Assembly: GCA_963691655.1 (NCBI GenBank)
Contig: OY829328.1
Coordinates: 27,361,890-27,425,889 of the forward strand
Origin: Toxonevra muliebris
Taxonomy: Eukaryota > Arthropoda > Insecta > Diptera > Pallopteridae
Direction: 5' to 3'
DNA length: 64,000 bases
The notes beneath the pieces are model-generated. The model was given only the letters and a program-made list of their open reading frames with translations, made no database searches and was not told the DNA's origin. Shown here one piece after another: positions 11,424 through 21,798 of the stretch. Positions within the stretch are counted from its first letter, which is position 1, and every line of letters starts with the position of its first letter. The translations under genes and the position numbers were made by a program.

Positions 11424-12703
11424 CACTATGGGGCCAAATCCATATTTAGCTGGCCAAAATTCTTAAATTCGGCTCACTAGCTCACGGGGTCATAAGCAAT
11501 CACTGCGTAGAAAATTATAACCATCGGACTATTACCACGACTACCTCCCATAAAAATTAAACAGCGAAAATAGTATAACTTGGTATATATAATAGATGTG
11601 ATCATGAAATTTTATATACTTATAAACATTATTATTGCCACATATCATTGCTAAAATGGGATAGATCGGGTTATTACCACGCTCACCTCCCATATATGCA
11701 AAATTTTTAAAACTCTATAATTTGGAACTCATTGCAGATATAGTGGTGAAATTGCGTATGCTGGTAAATAATAGCATATTTATATATCCAGGTAAAAATT
11801 ATCACGATTGGAATGTTCTTGCGCCTGCATCTCATACATTTGAGTCTTTAAAAATACATAATAAAAAACTAAAAATAAAATACCAGTATTTTGTGATTAT
11901 ATTCATGTAAGAGGTATGCGTGATAATGGTCCGATAGTTCTAGTCCGATAGCATGGCTTATGTCAAGACAATATATATTAGCATATGTAATTTAATGATT
12001 ATATATGTAATGAGTTCAAAGTTATTGCATTTTTAAAATTTAACATATATTTATATTGGTGGTAGGCGTTGCAATTGGCTGATTAAAAAGTTTTTCATAC
12101 AGAGTAAATGAGGCCTAAGACTGATTTCGTATACCAATTTTCGACAGATTACCATTTAAAATGGATTATGTATAACATCTTAAATAACTGCCTATGATTA
12201 ATTAAATGCTACGTGATATCAAAAAGTTGCAAACCATCATACCTTATTCTAAAGTAGATGCTTTACATAATGTGATGGTTTTTATTTTCGTTCGGAGCAA
12301 ATCGGAGCTTTTTTTCTCATCCATAAAAAAAATGAAATGTAAAAAAAAAAATTATTATTTTTCCATTACATTTTTGGGTAAAAGAAAATGGTAAATCGAT
12401 TTTTTATCATTTCCAATAGTGTAAAGCCTTTTGTTTGACATGAGACCAAAAATTAATGTCTAGCTTTAGTATTCGCTAAGTTATGACACTTAATGTGCAA
12501 CACTTTTCAACAATATAGACTATCGACAGGATATTGCTACTTTGGACGGTCGCATAGCCAAATCCTTCTCCTAATTAGAATATCCTGTGTGTGGATTATA
12601 ATGAGGGATCTATGGAGAGTAAGCCCATATACTTTTGGATTCAAACCGAGATAGTCGAATTTTCGAATTTTGGCCAGCTAGATTTTTCATCGGCCCCATA
12701 GTG
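11424..12703. mobile_element. Transib-like DNA element, non-autonomous
   Basis: Both ends read CACTATGGGGCC inwards (12/12 identical), then after about 12 diverged bases share AGCTGGCCAAAATTC (15/15). Both ends abut CAATG in direct orientation (11419-11423 and 12704-12708), a 5-bp target duplication. CACTATGG ends with a 5-bp duplication are the Transib pattern, the superfamily related to the RAG1 core; the first bases parallel the RSS heptamer. Known Transib duplications are usually GC-rich, which CAATG is not, so the family call is an inference. The interior has no transposase and contains CCACG(C/A)(C/T)(C/T)ACCTCCCATA-type motifs (near 11535, 11673) that recur at 28.87 and 29.02 kb. Confidence 0.6.
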
Positions 12704-12708
12704 CAATG

Positions 12709-13360
12709 TATAAATGATAAATAGTATTTTGACTTTCGAAGCTACTTATGTACATTGAAGTTAAAGTATTTGAATTCTTTAGAATTAAATACTTGAAAAC
12801 ATTTTAATTTTTTTTTTTTTTTTTAGACACAGTACTTTAAAAGCTTTTAAGCTAATTAAACTCTTGAAATGCCCACTTCAGTTTATTTAATTTGGTGCAT
12901 TTATGAAAACATGTCAAAATATAATTGAAACAAAAAAAAATACTTAAAAATCAAAAAATTTTCGTAGATCTAAAAAAGCTCTTTCGAGTAATTTTATGAT
13001 TACGATTACAGTTACCAGTAAAACTGTAAAAGTTTCTACATATGACACAGACATATTTCAATTTTAGTTAGGCAGTTAGACAGCTAGACAGAAGGAACAT
13101 TTTTAGATTTAGAGGTAGGCTAGATGGATAAAGACCTTCTATAGGACTCAGTCATTTAGATCATTGTACTTTGCCCAGATAGAGAAATTAACACAGTTAG
13201 TAAGGAATTTAAGAAAATAGAACTAAAACTAAAAGAATCCAAGACTAAACGGGAAATTTCGGATTGAGACAAACAAAAAGATTCGAAGCATAATCAAGAC
13301 ACTTAAACGAAACAGTAGAAGATGACATTGTGTCGCAAAATACACATACCATATATATAT
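12709..13360. other. Non-coding spacer
   Basis: AT-rich, with a small run of CAG(C/T)TAGACAG-like units near 13070-13095. No gene or transposon end is seen until the MITE at 13361. Confidence 0.5.
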
Positions 13361-14243
13361 GAGACATTCTCTGTCAATGGGAGACCCCCCCCCCCCCCCC
13401 CCAGTCCAAAATTGGTTAAGGTATTTTAGGGCATGTTTGAGCTCAAATTAAAGCTTATTATCTCTAGTTTCGAATGCAATAAGGTCTTTTTTGATTTTGC
13501 ATAATGGCGGACCAATATGGCGACTGCAAGTCAACCACCTCACCTTAAAATAATAGTTTTATCAAGCGTACGTTTACCCAAGTCATCATAAAAAAACAGA
13601 TAAAAGGCTGTTTTCTTACGCTTATCAAAGTCATCATAAAAAGACGGGAAAAGCTTATTATTGTGTAATTTCAGTTGATAAACATGAATCTTTTTTATTT
13701 TCTACGGGAAATGTTATGTGTCGTCCCTAACCTCAAAAAATGAAAAATCTCAAAAAACAGTTTTTCGTGTCTCACGTATCCCAAGTCATCAGAAAACTTC
13801 CCAAAAAACTTATTCTTCATTTTTCATTACTTAACTTGGCTGTAACATACTTTAAGCGTTACCCAGAAACAACGACGTGAACTTAGTAGGCCTTTGTTTC
13901 CTTTGCGGTGCTTTATTAGAGTGAAAACAAAATTAATAATGAAGATTCCCATGGAAATTTATATTAGATTCATATTCAGCAAAAAAAAAAAAAATATACG
14001 AAAAAAGGCTTTATTTGTTTTTTTATGATGACTTGGGTAAACGTACGCTTAATAAAACTATTATTTTAAGATGAGGTGGTAGTCTTGCAGCCGCCATATT
14101 GGTCCGCCATTATGCAAAATCAAAAAAGGCCTTGTTGCATTCTAAACAAGAGATAATAACCTTTCATTTGAGCCCAAACATGCCCTAAAATACCTTAACC
14201 AATTTTGGACAGAGGGCGGTCTCCCATTGACAGAGAATGTCCC
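13361..14243. mobile_element. Long-inverted-repeat MITE (fold-back type)
   Basis: The left arm (about 13361-13595) and right arm (about 14020-14243) are inverted complements with roughly 90 percent identity by eye over about 230 bp. Both start G(A/G)GACATTCTCTGTCAATGG and end near CTTGGGTAAACGTACGC plus ATGATGACT. The loop is about 430 bp. The left arm carries a run of about 18 C (13385-13402), replaced in the right arm by a mixed sequence. The flanks are similar ACATA-CATATATAT strings, which could be a target duplication or chance within an AT microsatellite. No coding capacity. Long arms suggest a Mutator-like or fold-back MITE; family unproven. Confidence 0.75.
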
Positions 14244-14258
14244 ACATACATATATATG

Positions 14259-16348
14259 AAAATTTAGTAACTAAGAAACAGGGTTTTCTGACACTCTATC
14301 GAAATCTGAAGAATGTATCAAACTAAACTTAACCCATATAAAAATATTTTTGTAAAAACTAAATATCAATTAGCACATTGATGCACACATTAGTATACGT
14401 TTTAACTGGATCATAAAAAATCGAATTTATTATGTCATACGAATTATACAAGCTAATTAATACGGATCCAATTAAAAAAATTAATTTGGACTTAGTGATT
14501 TCTGCTTGAACGACGATCCTACGAGGGGTTTTGGAAATGAAAATCTTATACACTTATATTGATCGCTTATTAATTTATTAAAAGAGAAGGAAAATTTTAA
14601 ATCACCCATCGGAGGTCTCTAGATCTAGTGAGTAGGAATCCTTTTAATAAACCCGCGCACATATCACGCGACACCATTGTCAATTAATCACACTGACACT
14701 GCGCATCTTTTCACAATTAAACTACAAAGTAAAATCATAACAAGAAGATAAAATTCCCTTGGATTTTTATTGCAATTAAATGCATCCAATTGAGTAGCAT
14801 TACATCAAGTTGACGACGATGCAGTTTTTCCTACTTCAGCTGCTTTTTGTTTAAGTTTATTGCTTCGAAGTCTGACACATGCATTCTGATACATTCGTTC
14901 GAATGCTTTATTTCTATTAACATCGTCAATGAGAATCTTGTTCTATGATAGGTACTTAAACAAATCGTATTCAAATGTAGTTATGCATAAATAAAAGATA
15001 AATAAAAATGCAAGCTATTAGATGTACATTTTGCAGAAGCTCAGACTGATTTCATCATTTTATTAACATATGTATATGTGCACATGCGATGAGATGGTAT
15101 ATGTATAGAAAACAAAGCACGCGTTTCATTGCAACTTGCGCTGTTAATTTAATATGTTTGAGTATCTTTGCAAAAGTATTGATGGGATTAATTGTCGAAC
15201 CTGTTGACAGATTTTCACTCCATATTTATTATGGAATGTCAATCAAAAGTAGAGCACTCTAAAATGCTGCAGGTTTGTTTTTGCTTCAACCCTCATGTTT
15301 TTTTAGGATTGAATGGAGTGATGGTTTCAATTAGCGCTTATGGAATTGTAATTTTATTTCTTCTACCAAATTCATAGTATTATTACATTTGTATGAGGAA
15401 TGCACACATATATTTTTTTTATTATTTTCTTTGATACTCTGAAAATTGAAATTGAAATATACTTGGATATAAGTGAATGATTTCTATACGGTAGTAAAAG
15501 TTCTTTAATTAACTCTAATAAGGTTAGCATAAAGTTCATGTTGTAAATCGTAAATGATAAAATTAAATAGGAGGAAATATTAAATATCAATGTCATTTAA
15601 AGATAAAAAATAAAGAAATAATAAAATGTATACATGTAAAAGAGATAGTGATTGGGACGGTAAGTAAAATGGCGTAAAATGTTGAATGTTTTAATAATAA
15701 CTATTAATGAATATATACAGGGCATTTACGATAAGGTCTAAATAAAACACTGTAATCTTTCGAAAATCAATGGAAATGGGCGGTAATAAACCAACATATC
15801 TACCAAGACATAGTAGGCTGGTTGTTTTACTATCCTGCACAGCTGTCTTGAAGCAGGGGCAAGTATGATCAAAATGAACCAAACCAAATATTATGCAGAA
15901 TTGTTCCAAATTCTTCCACAATCTTAAATTTTTAAAGCCTGAAATCGTACCTGATCCTTTTTACGAAATATTTATATATATATATACATTAGCTTGCCTA
16001 TGTGATATATGAAATGTGCAAAGTTCGATTTTTTTCTGCTCCTAGTGGATTTTCTGAAAGATTATATGAGAAAAATAAGATTTAGAAAAAAATATAGAGG
16101 TCTCTAGTGGGAAATACCCAGTCGGTTTTGAATCAAAGGCTTAAAAACGGGCTTTAAAAAGGTAAAATATTGAATTTTAAGTAATCGTTCCCATCATAAT
16201 TTTTTTTAAGAATAACTAGGGCAATATTTTGTTCTTAGAAAGTTTTGATCTACAAGTGAAATTTAACCATGTTTTCATCGAATAGGTGCCAATTTTGTAC
16301 AAAAATTCCATGAGAAAAATTCTTTAAACGGATTTTTTCAAATTTTTT
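14259..16348. other. Non-coding spacer
   Basis: No recognisable gene. The longest open frame (minus, 15691-15921, 76 codons) shows no similarity I know. The stretch is otherwise AT-rich with short TATA microsatellites (15970-15985). Confidence 0.45.
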
Positions 16349-16698
16349 AGGGGTGATATTTTCTGTTTAAAACTTTTATATTATAGAGCATTAATTGTAC
16401 CGAAAAAAATACGATATAGCGACGATAAAGGGGTCAAAATATATGGAATTTTAGCAAATTAAAGCGATTTTTTCCAACAGTTTGTTGCAAATTGTTGAGA
16501 TTTTCGAAATACGGGGTACGAATTATCGCGACTCTACTGTATAAAGATTCGTGTACCTAAAAATAAAATTAAAATTAAAAAAATCGATTTTTGTTAACTT
16601 TGAGACGGCTTATTTTTATTAAAAATAAACATTTTCAAAAATCCATCTACAATTAATGCTCTATAATATAAAAGTTTTAAACAGAAAATACCACCCCT
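16349..16698. repeat. Inverted repeat, 51-bp arms, one mismatch
   Basis: 16349-16399 and 16648-16698 are inverted complements at 50 of 51 positions, with a 248-bp loop. Inside the loop, the complement of 16511-16540 reads CAGTAGAGTCGCGATAATTCGTACC, a type of terminus found in Tc1/pogo-like elements, next to TA. The arms lie inside rather than at an obvious element boundary, so this may be part of a larger rearranged transposon. Confidence 0.7.
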
Positions 16699-16699
16699 A

Positions 16700-17636
16700 T
16701 TTTCGAGATGTTGCGCCAAAGAAAAAAAAAAACCATGACATATATAGTTTATGCATATTTCTCTTTGCATCAACGCAAATTAAACTGAAAAGAATTTTGA
16801 ATGTCATGAATTGCGCGACAGATTTATTACGACTCAAGAGACCTCAGCAACTGCTAGCACTCAAACAAACTGAAATGAACAGCCAAGGAATACACAAACG
16901 GAAGCAGAAACATTCCAAAAGGGAGATGTGGATGACGCCAATACAAGAAAAACATTCATGAAGTAAAAAAATAAAAACTTAAATAAAATTAAAATTACCA
17001 GCAAAAAGAGAAAAGCAAAGTGGCAAATACACAAAACCACACTTTAAAAAGCCATAATTGAAAAACAACAACAATAACAACAGCCAGCAAATATTAAAAA
17101 CAACAATCATATATAAAGAAAAAAAAATGGAAAAAAGTACAATAATAACAACAAAATAACTCAAGATCAGCAAAAACAACTTGCAGCTGTATGGGGACAT
17201 GGAGATGATGAAGTTGGAGCAGCAGTAGAATGAACTACGTTGCGTTGCACATTGTGAAGTTTTCGCTACCGTTCCGAACAACGCCTTGCAATTGGATGCG
17301 AGTGTTACGTTGTCTGGGGCATCAACATTTCTCATTTGCAGCAACATCAACAGCAGCAGCCTAATACCATTTCCAAGTCTCGCTGAAGTGTAATTGAAAA
17401 TTGCAAAAGTATATGATGTTGTTGGTGCTATGAATGCAAAAAAAGTGTCATATATACTTCAGAGTTTATCAGCCAAATGTCGCCGTTCATTTGCACCAGC
17501 AAATATCGCATGAAAAGAGCATATCAAATCATAACTGATTTATACATTTATATTTTTATAATTGAGTATCTAAGCATCTAAAATTTATTTACATATCTGG
17601 GTACTGTAATATATAATACATTATTTATTCGAATAC
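16700..17636. other. Non-coding spacer with a GC-richer CAG/CAA island
   Basis: 16980-17160 is CAA/AAC-rich low complexity. 17160-17400 is less AT-rich, with AGCAGCAG and CAACATCAACAG repeats, and includes part of a 123-codon minus-strand frame (16979-17350) whose C-terminal half is low-complexity and hydrophobic. I do not call a gene. Confidence 0.4.
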
Positions 17637-17735
17637 CTACTACTACTACTACATACTTTTATTATTGGCACAACAGACCACGGATAGCGTATCCGTGTGA
17701 AAAAATGAAGTCGGCCACCGTAGGCCAGTGATTGG
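17637..17735 (-). mobile_element. 3' fragment of a tRNA-derived SINE
   Basis: TACTACTACTAC followed by TTATTATTGGCACAACAG is the complement of the tail seen in the SINEs at 19.3 and 43.2 kb (CTGTTGTGC-CATAATAATAG-TAGTAG). Only the 3' end is recognisable; the rest has diverged. Confidence 0.4.
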
Positions 17736-17870
17736 TTTCGACTCGGCCATCGCAAATTGATCACTATTTGTCGGTCGGACCGATGCCAATCCGATAATAT
17801 GATCGGCCGATGCAACCCATATTGTAATATGGTGCTCATGTTATGATCGTGTTGTGTTTACTAATCTTAA

Positions 17871-18249
17871 GGGGGTATTTTACCCGAGATGGTGCGAAAT
17901 ATCGATGTTTTCAAATCGTTGTAAATGAAAAGCTTTTCAATATTTTTATTCGAGGTTTTTTGCAAGTTTTTCTACAGGTTTTGAACAATAATTTTCGTTT
18001 TTAATGTTAAAAATATCTTTGTTAATAATAGTTCATTCGACGTCTCGAACTTGAGTCTGCCGAAAATAGTTGCTCCATGGTGGACATGATATCTCCGGTT
18101 TAAATATTCTGAAACACAAAATGTAACCCATTTTGTAATCGTGAGACTTCCTACTATCGCCTCTTCTTTCTCATAAAACTCGTTGTCTACATCAAAAATA
18201 TTAAATAAAAAAAATCGATTTTTCGGACCATCTCGGGTAGAATACCCCC
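17871..18249. mobile_element. TTAA-flanked MITE, 379 bp
   Basis: Both termini read GGGGGTATT(T/C)TACCCGAGATGG inwards and stay similar for 36 bp (about 33 matches). TTAA abuts each end (17867-17870, 18250-18253). This is the piggyBac-type target site, although the first bases differ from the CCC-starting family at 8.6 and 43.97 kb. A 100-codon minus-strand frame spans the body but reads through the terminal repeat and resembles no protein, so it is spurious. Confidence 0.75.
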
Positions 18250-18253
18250 TTAA

Positions 18254-18837
18254 AGCGAAAACATTATTTATCAATGGCTTATGATTATTTTTCCATTAAG
18301 TCTGAAAATTTTAGATTTGTTATATACATATCGTTGGTTTAGAAGTGAAACTCTTTAAGTGACATACCATGATTGAAAAGAGGAGAAAATTTAAAATATT
18401 TTTTGTTTTAAAAATCGTATTGAAACTGCGTAGCGTTTGCGGGTATTGCGTTAAAATTTGAGGAATCTATGTCTAAAATGGAGTTTTTCCTGTTTTGCCT
18501 GTAAAAAATTATTTTTTATCAATTCTGTACTTGGTGTGTTTTATTTCTCAACTGTCGATGTATCCTTATCATTTATATAAATTATAGTTCCATCAATTGT
18601 TGTAAAATATAATGAAATGTTTTATTATTATCATCATGCCGGTATAATTATTTGATGGATGGTTAATTGAAGTTTTCACTAAATATAGTACAAAATTTAT
18701 TTTTATCGGAAAGTATTTACAGTGGTGTGCATAACAAGAGTAAAATTTTTAATTCAGTTCCGAATTTCTCGACCATTTTAGAATTGGTTCAGATATTGGT
18801 TTGCTTTAAAGCCAAAACTAACTCTAATCGGTACACA
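18254..18837. other. Non-coding spacer
   Basis: AT-rich. A 107-codon + strand frame (18667-18990) overlaps the left arm of the next inverted repeat and has no recognisable similarity. Confidence 0.4.
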
Positions 18838-19221
18838 AAATTCCAGTGCGATTTTCATCAGAGTTGCCTTAGTGACGAAAATCGCCGAAAACGACAATTC
18901 TGTTTTGCATATCTTCTTGACAATTTGAGTCACCACCTTAACCAAGAGGTCGTTGGAAAGGTAATTTCGTTTTCTTCTCAAACATCATAATTTGAATTTC
19001 TTAAATAAAAGTATTTACTTCCCATCTGAGAATTAAACTTGAGGCAACTGGGAGTCCAGTCTAGCACTCATTAAGTAGGCCACCAAGGTAATTAATTAAT
19101 TATAATTAATTAAAAAATTAAAAAGAAATCAGTAGAAGTATATAACTGAGCTATGAACGATTTCGTAGATCGAAATTATCGATTTCGGCTATTTTAATCA
19201 CTGAAAATCGCACTGGAATTT
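18838..19221. repeat. Inverted repeat pair around 0.36 kb
   Basis: 18838-18857 and 19202-19221 are perfect inverted complements over 20 bases (AAATTCCAGTGCGATTTTCA). Similarity continues outward in a diverged form through ACTAACT and the GGTTTG block on both sides (18800-18860 and 19202-19260). The outer boundaries and any target duplication are not clear. Confidence 0.55.
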
Positions 19222-19288
19222 GTTTATAGCCAACATAGTTAGTTTGTTCTCAAACCGTGCCCCAAATTTAAGCCAAATGTAATAGGGT

Positions 19289-19539
19289 AGGTGGTCGCCG
19301 TAGCCTAGTGGTTAGTATGCTGAACTGCTACTCAGAGGTGCCCGGGTTCATATCTCGGCACGCTCAAAAATCAAAAATAGAAAATAAGAATTTTTCTACA
19401 CGGCACCACTTCTTGGCTGGCAATGGCAAACCTCCAAGAGTAAAAAAATGCCTATAAAAAGCTTTTTATAAATGAATGGATGCGAAAAGCTCGGCCTTGG
19501 CCCTCCATGGGCTGTTGTGCAATAATAGTAGTAGTAGTA
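19289..19539 (+). mobile_element. tRNA-derived SINE, family A, internally deleted copy
   Basis: The head contains pol III promoter boxes: A box TAGCCTAGTGGTTAGT and B box-like GGGTTCATATCTC. The body runs through GGCAATGGCAAACCTCCAAG to a (TAG)n tail. The direct repeat GTAATAGGGT (19279-19288 and 19540-19549) is a target duplication. Compared with the copy at 43151-43466 it lacks about 75 bp after AAAAGCTTTT, which includes the domain shared with SINE family B. Transcription would be by RNA polymerase III and mobilisation by a LINE in trans. Confidence 0.85.
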
Positions 19540-19549
19540 GTAATAGGGT

Positions 19550-21790
19550 GAGAGCGATTGTTCGTTACGTTCAAATAGCCGTATATATATACAATATTAT
19601 TTCTTTATTCAAAATCATTAAATTTGCAATAAAAAAAATGGGAGGCTATGTTTGGACTCGATTGAACTTGAAATATTCTAGACTTTCACAAATAATATAA
19701 AAATAAAAAATATACCTTTTCATTTGTGTGATAAAAAGATGAACTGGACATCATGAACGATGAAAGCGCTACTTCTTGAATAAATTGTAACAATACAACA
19801 ATGTCCTTTGTTTGTAATCGATAATTGAGTACCTGTTTACTAGTCCAGAATAGTGAGAAATCATTGGATTCATTGCATTAGTAAGCACTAAGTGTTAGCA
19901 TCGAAATTTGTGATTTGTACGGCAGGCTGCGTTGGTTTCTATTAAGTTCTAGCTAAAGATAGATAGACATGCATATCATTAAAGTAATAATATTTAATGA
20001 CTCTGAACAATACCGTGACATTAATGTGGCAAGATCTCCGTTTTTATTTTATGCATTTCATTTTGAAAATTTTATAATGTTAGAGAAAATTATACGAGGT
20101 AAAGTTATTACACCCACATATTCTTAGCTCTGAAAAAAAGTCATAGGTATCAAACAAGCAAAATCTTTTAATGTACACATGTATGTATCCATACAAATGG
20201 GGCAATCCATGCCAACTCTTTTATTTAGAAAATCGTGAGTCTGTCACGATATGTCTCAAGTGCTCCTGTGATGTTAAAGATAATTTTAAAGAATTCACGC
20301 AATTTTATATCTCGAAGAGGTTTGAAAAGAAAGATGAGCTTTGCAGTGTCAAACCCATTCGATTTAACATGGATTAACCCATAAATTTTTATGGGCATGA
20401 CACGTTCGGTAGAAGCAACATCAAATTAAAGAATTTCAATTAAGAAATATTTATGCACATACAAAGGATGTCAATCCTCGGATCCCGTGCCACCGGATTC
20501 TTTTTTATGGTGCTTTGTCCCTTTTTACTAAAAATTGTTTTTGCTCGCCATGCTTTTCTTTTTCCCTCCTTCGCCTATGAACTCAATGCCTGGCCTAAAA
20601 AAGGGATTTTGCGCTGACTTTTAATTAAAAAAAAAATATATATATATACGAGACAAAGTTTTTCGTATTTTGGGGCATTGATATCGAAAATAACGTCAAA
20701 GTTCCAAAAAACGATAATCTTGCCACTCCGTCTTCACAATTCCCAGTTTTCTTTATCAGAGAACTGTTGAAACTCTGTGGTCACGACCCGTGTCGGACAT
20801 TATAATAGTTATTTTTTCTTGAAATTTGATAATTCCGACGTCAATTTTGAATTTAGCGGACCATTTAGTGGAAGATTTTTGCAAGCTAATGCTAAACATA
20901 ATAGTATTTTCCAATGTACAGTATATGATTGTAGCAAACCCGTCGTAGATTTCGTTTTTCAATGTCTTTTTACAAAAATAGTATGATTTTCATGGCATTT
21001 CCCAATTTTTTGATTTGATATATTGAGTTGCACCAAAGGGTTAATAATACTAGAATTTATTTTTCAAGTGCAAAATATTTTATTTTATCATTTAAAAGTG
21101 GCAAACTTAGTCAACTTTGAGAGGTCGAAACATAAACGATGTGAAAAAATTTGATTGGCAATCTAGATTTGGCTCAGAGATATTAAAACATGGGGCGCAT
21201 TTTAGTTCGATTCTATGATTGTAAAATATACATATCATGAAATAAGGAATAATTAGATTTTATTTTGTATCTTATTACTTAATTTTAAGTTTTTATTTTA
21301 TGTTTGAACAAACCATTAATTCTGGTATACCGGGTTTCCGAATCCAGAAAAGTGTTTCGAAATAGTCATCCATAGTACATACAGACGTACACTCACACAT
21401 TCACAGTCAAAGGCTGACGAAAACGTTATTACTTTTTGAGCTTTTCTTCCCAATTTCACCAACAACATACAAAGCATATCCCCTTTTCCCTTCTCTTGTA
21501 TATTTTCATGAAAATTAATTTTTAATAGAACTTTTAGCATGCAAAATGTATATAACTACAGCACATACAAAAGTGATTTCAGATTTCTTTTTATTACTTC
21601 AGTCTGGATTGTTGCATCTTAAGTAAAACTACGGAGTAAAACCAAAAAAAAAAAACCGAAATGCAAATGCATACAAAACGAGATGTTCGCGCCCTCAACA
21701 CAGCGCACAAATTTTTTATAGCCTCTAAAGTAGTTTCGAATGTCGTGAGTGGCTGAGAATGAATGTCCATGTCCATAAGTAAGTTATATG
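19550..21790. other. Non-coding spacer
   Basis: No gene is recognised. 20630-20650 is an A/TA microsatellite. Short open frames in opposite orientation at 20756-20986 overlap and look random. TTAACCC occurs in opposite orientation at about 20366 and 21040, but the match stops there. Confidence 0.45.
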
Positions 21791-21798
21791 CATATACA

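Noticed and set aside
16979..17350. 123-codon minus-strand frame
   Set aside because: The C-terminal half is a translation of CAA/AAC-rich low-complexity sequence; no family resemblance.
17972..18274. 100-codon minus-strand frame
   Set aside because: It lies within and runs through the terminal repeat of a TTAA MITE and resembles no protein.
18667..18990. 107-codon + strand frame
   Set aside because: Overlaps the arm of an inverted repeat, has an opposing frame of similar length and no recognisable similarity.
20366..21046. TTAACCC in inverted orientation, possible TTAA MITE
   Set aside because: Only seven bases match at the ends; the sequence then diverges completely.
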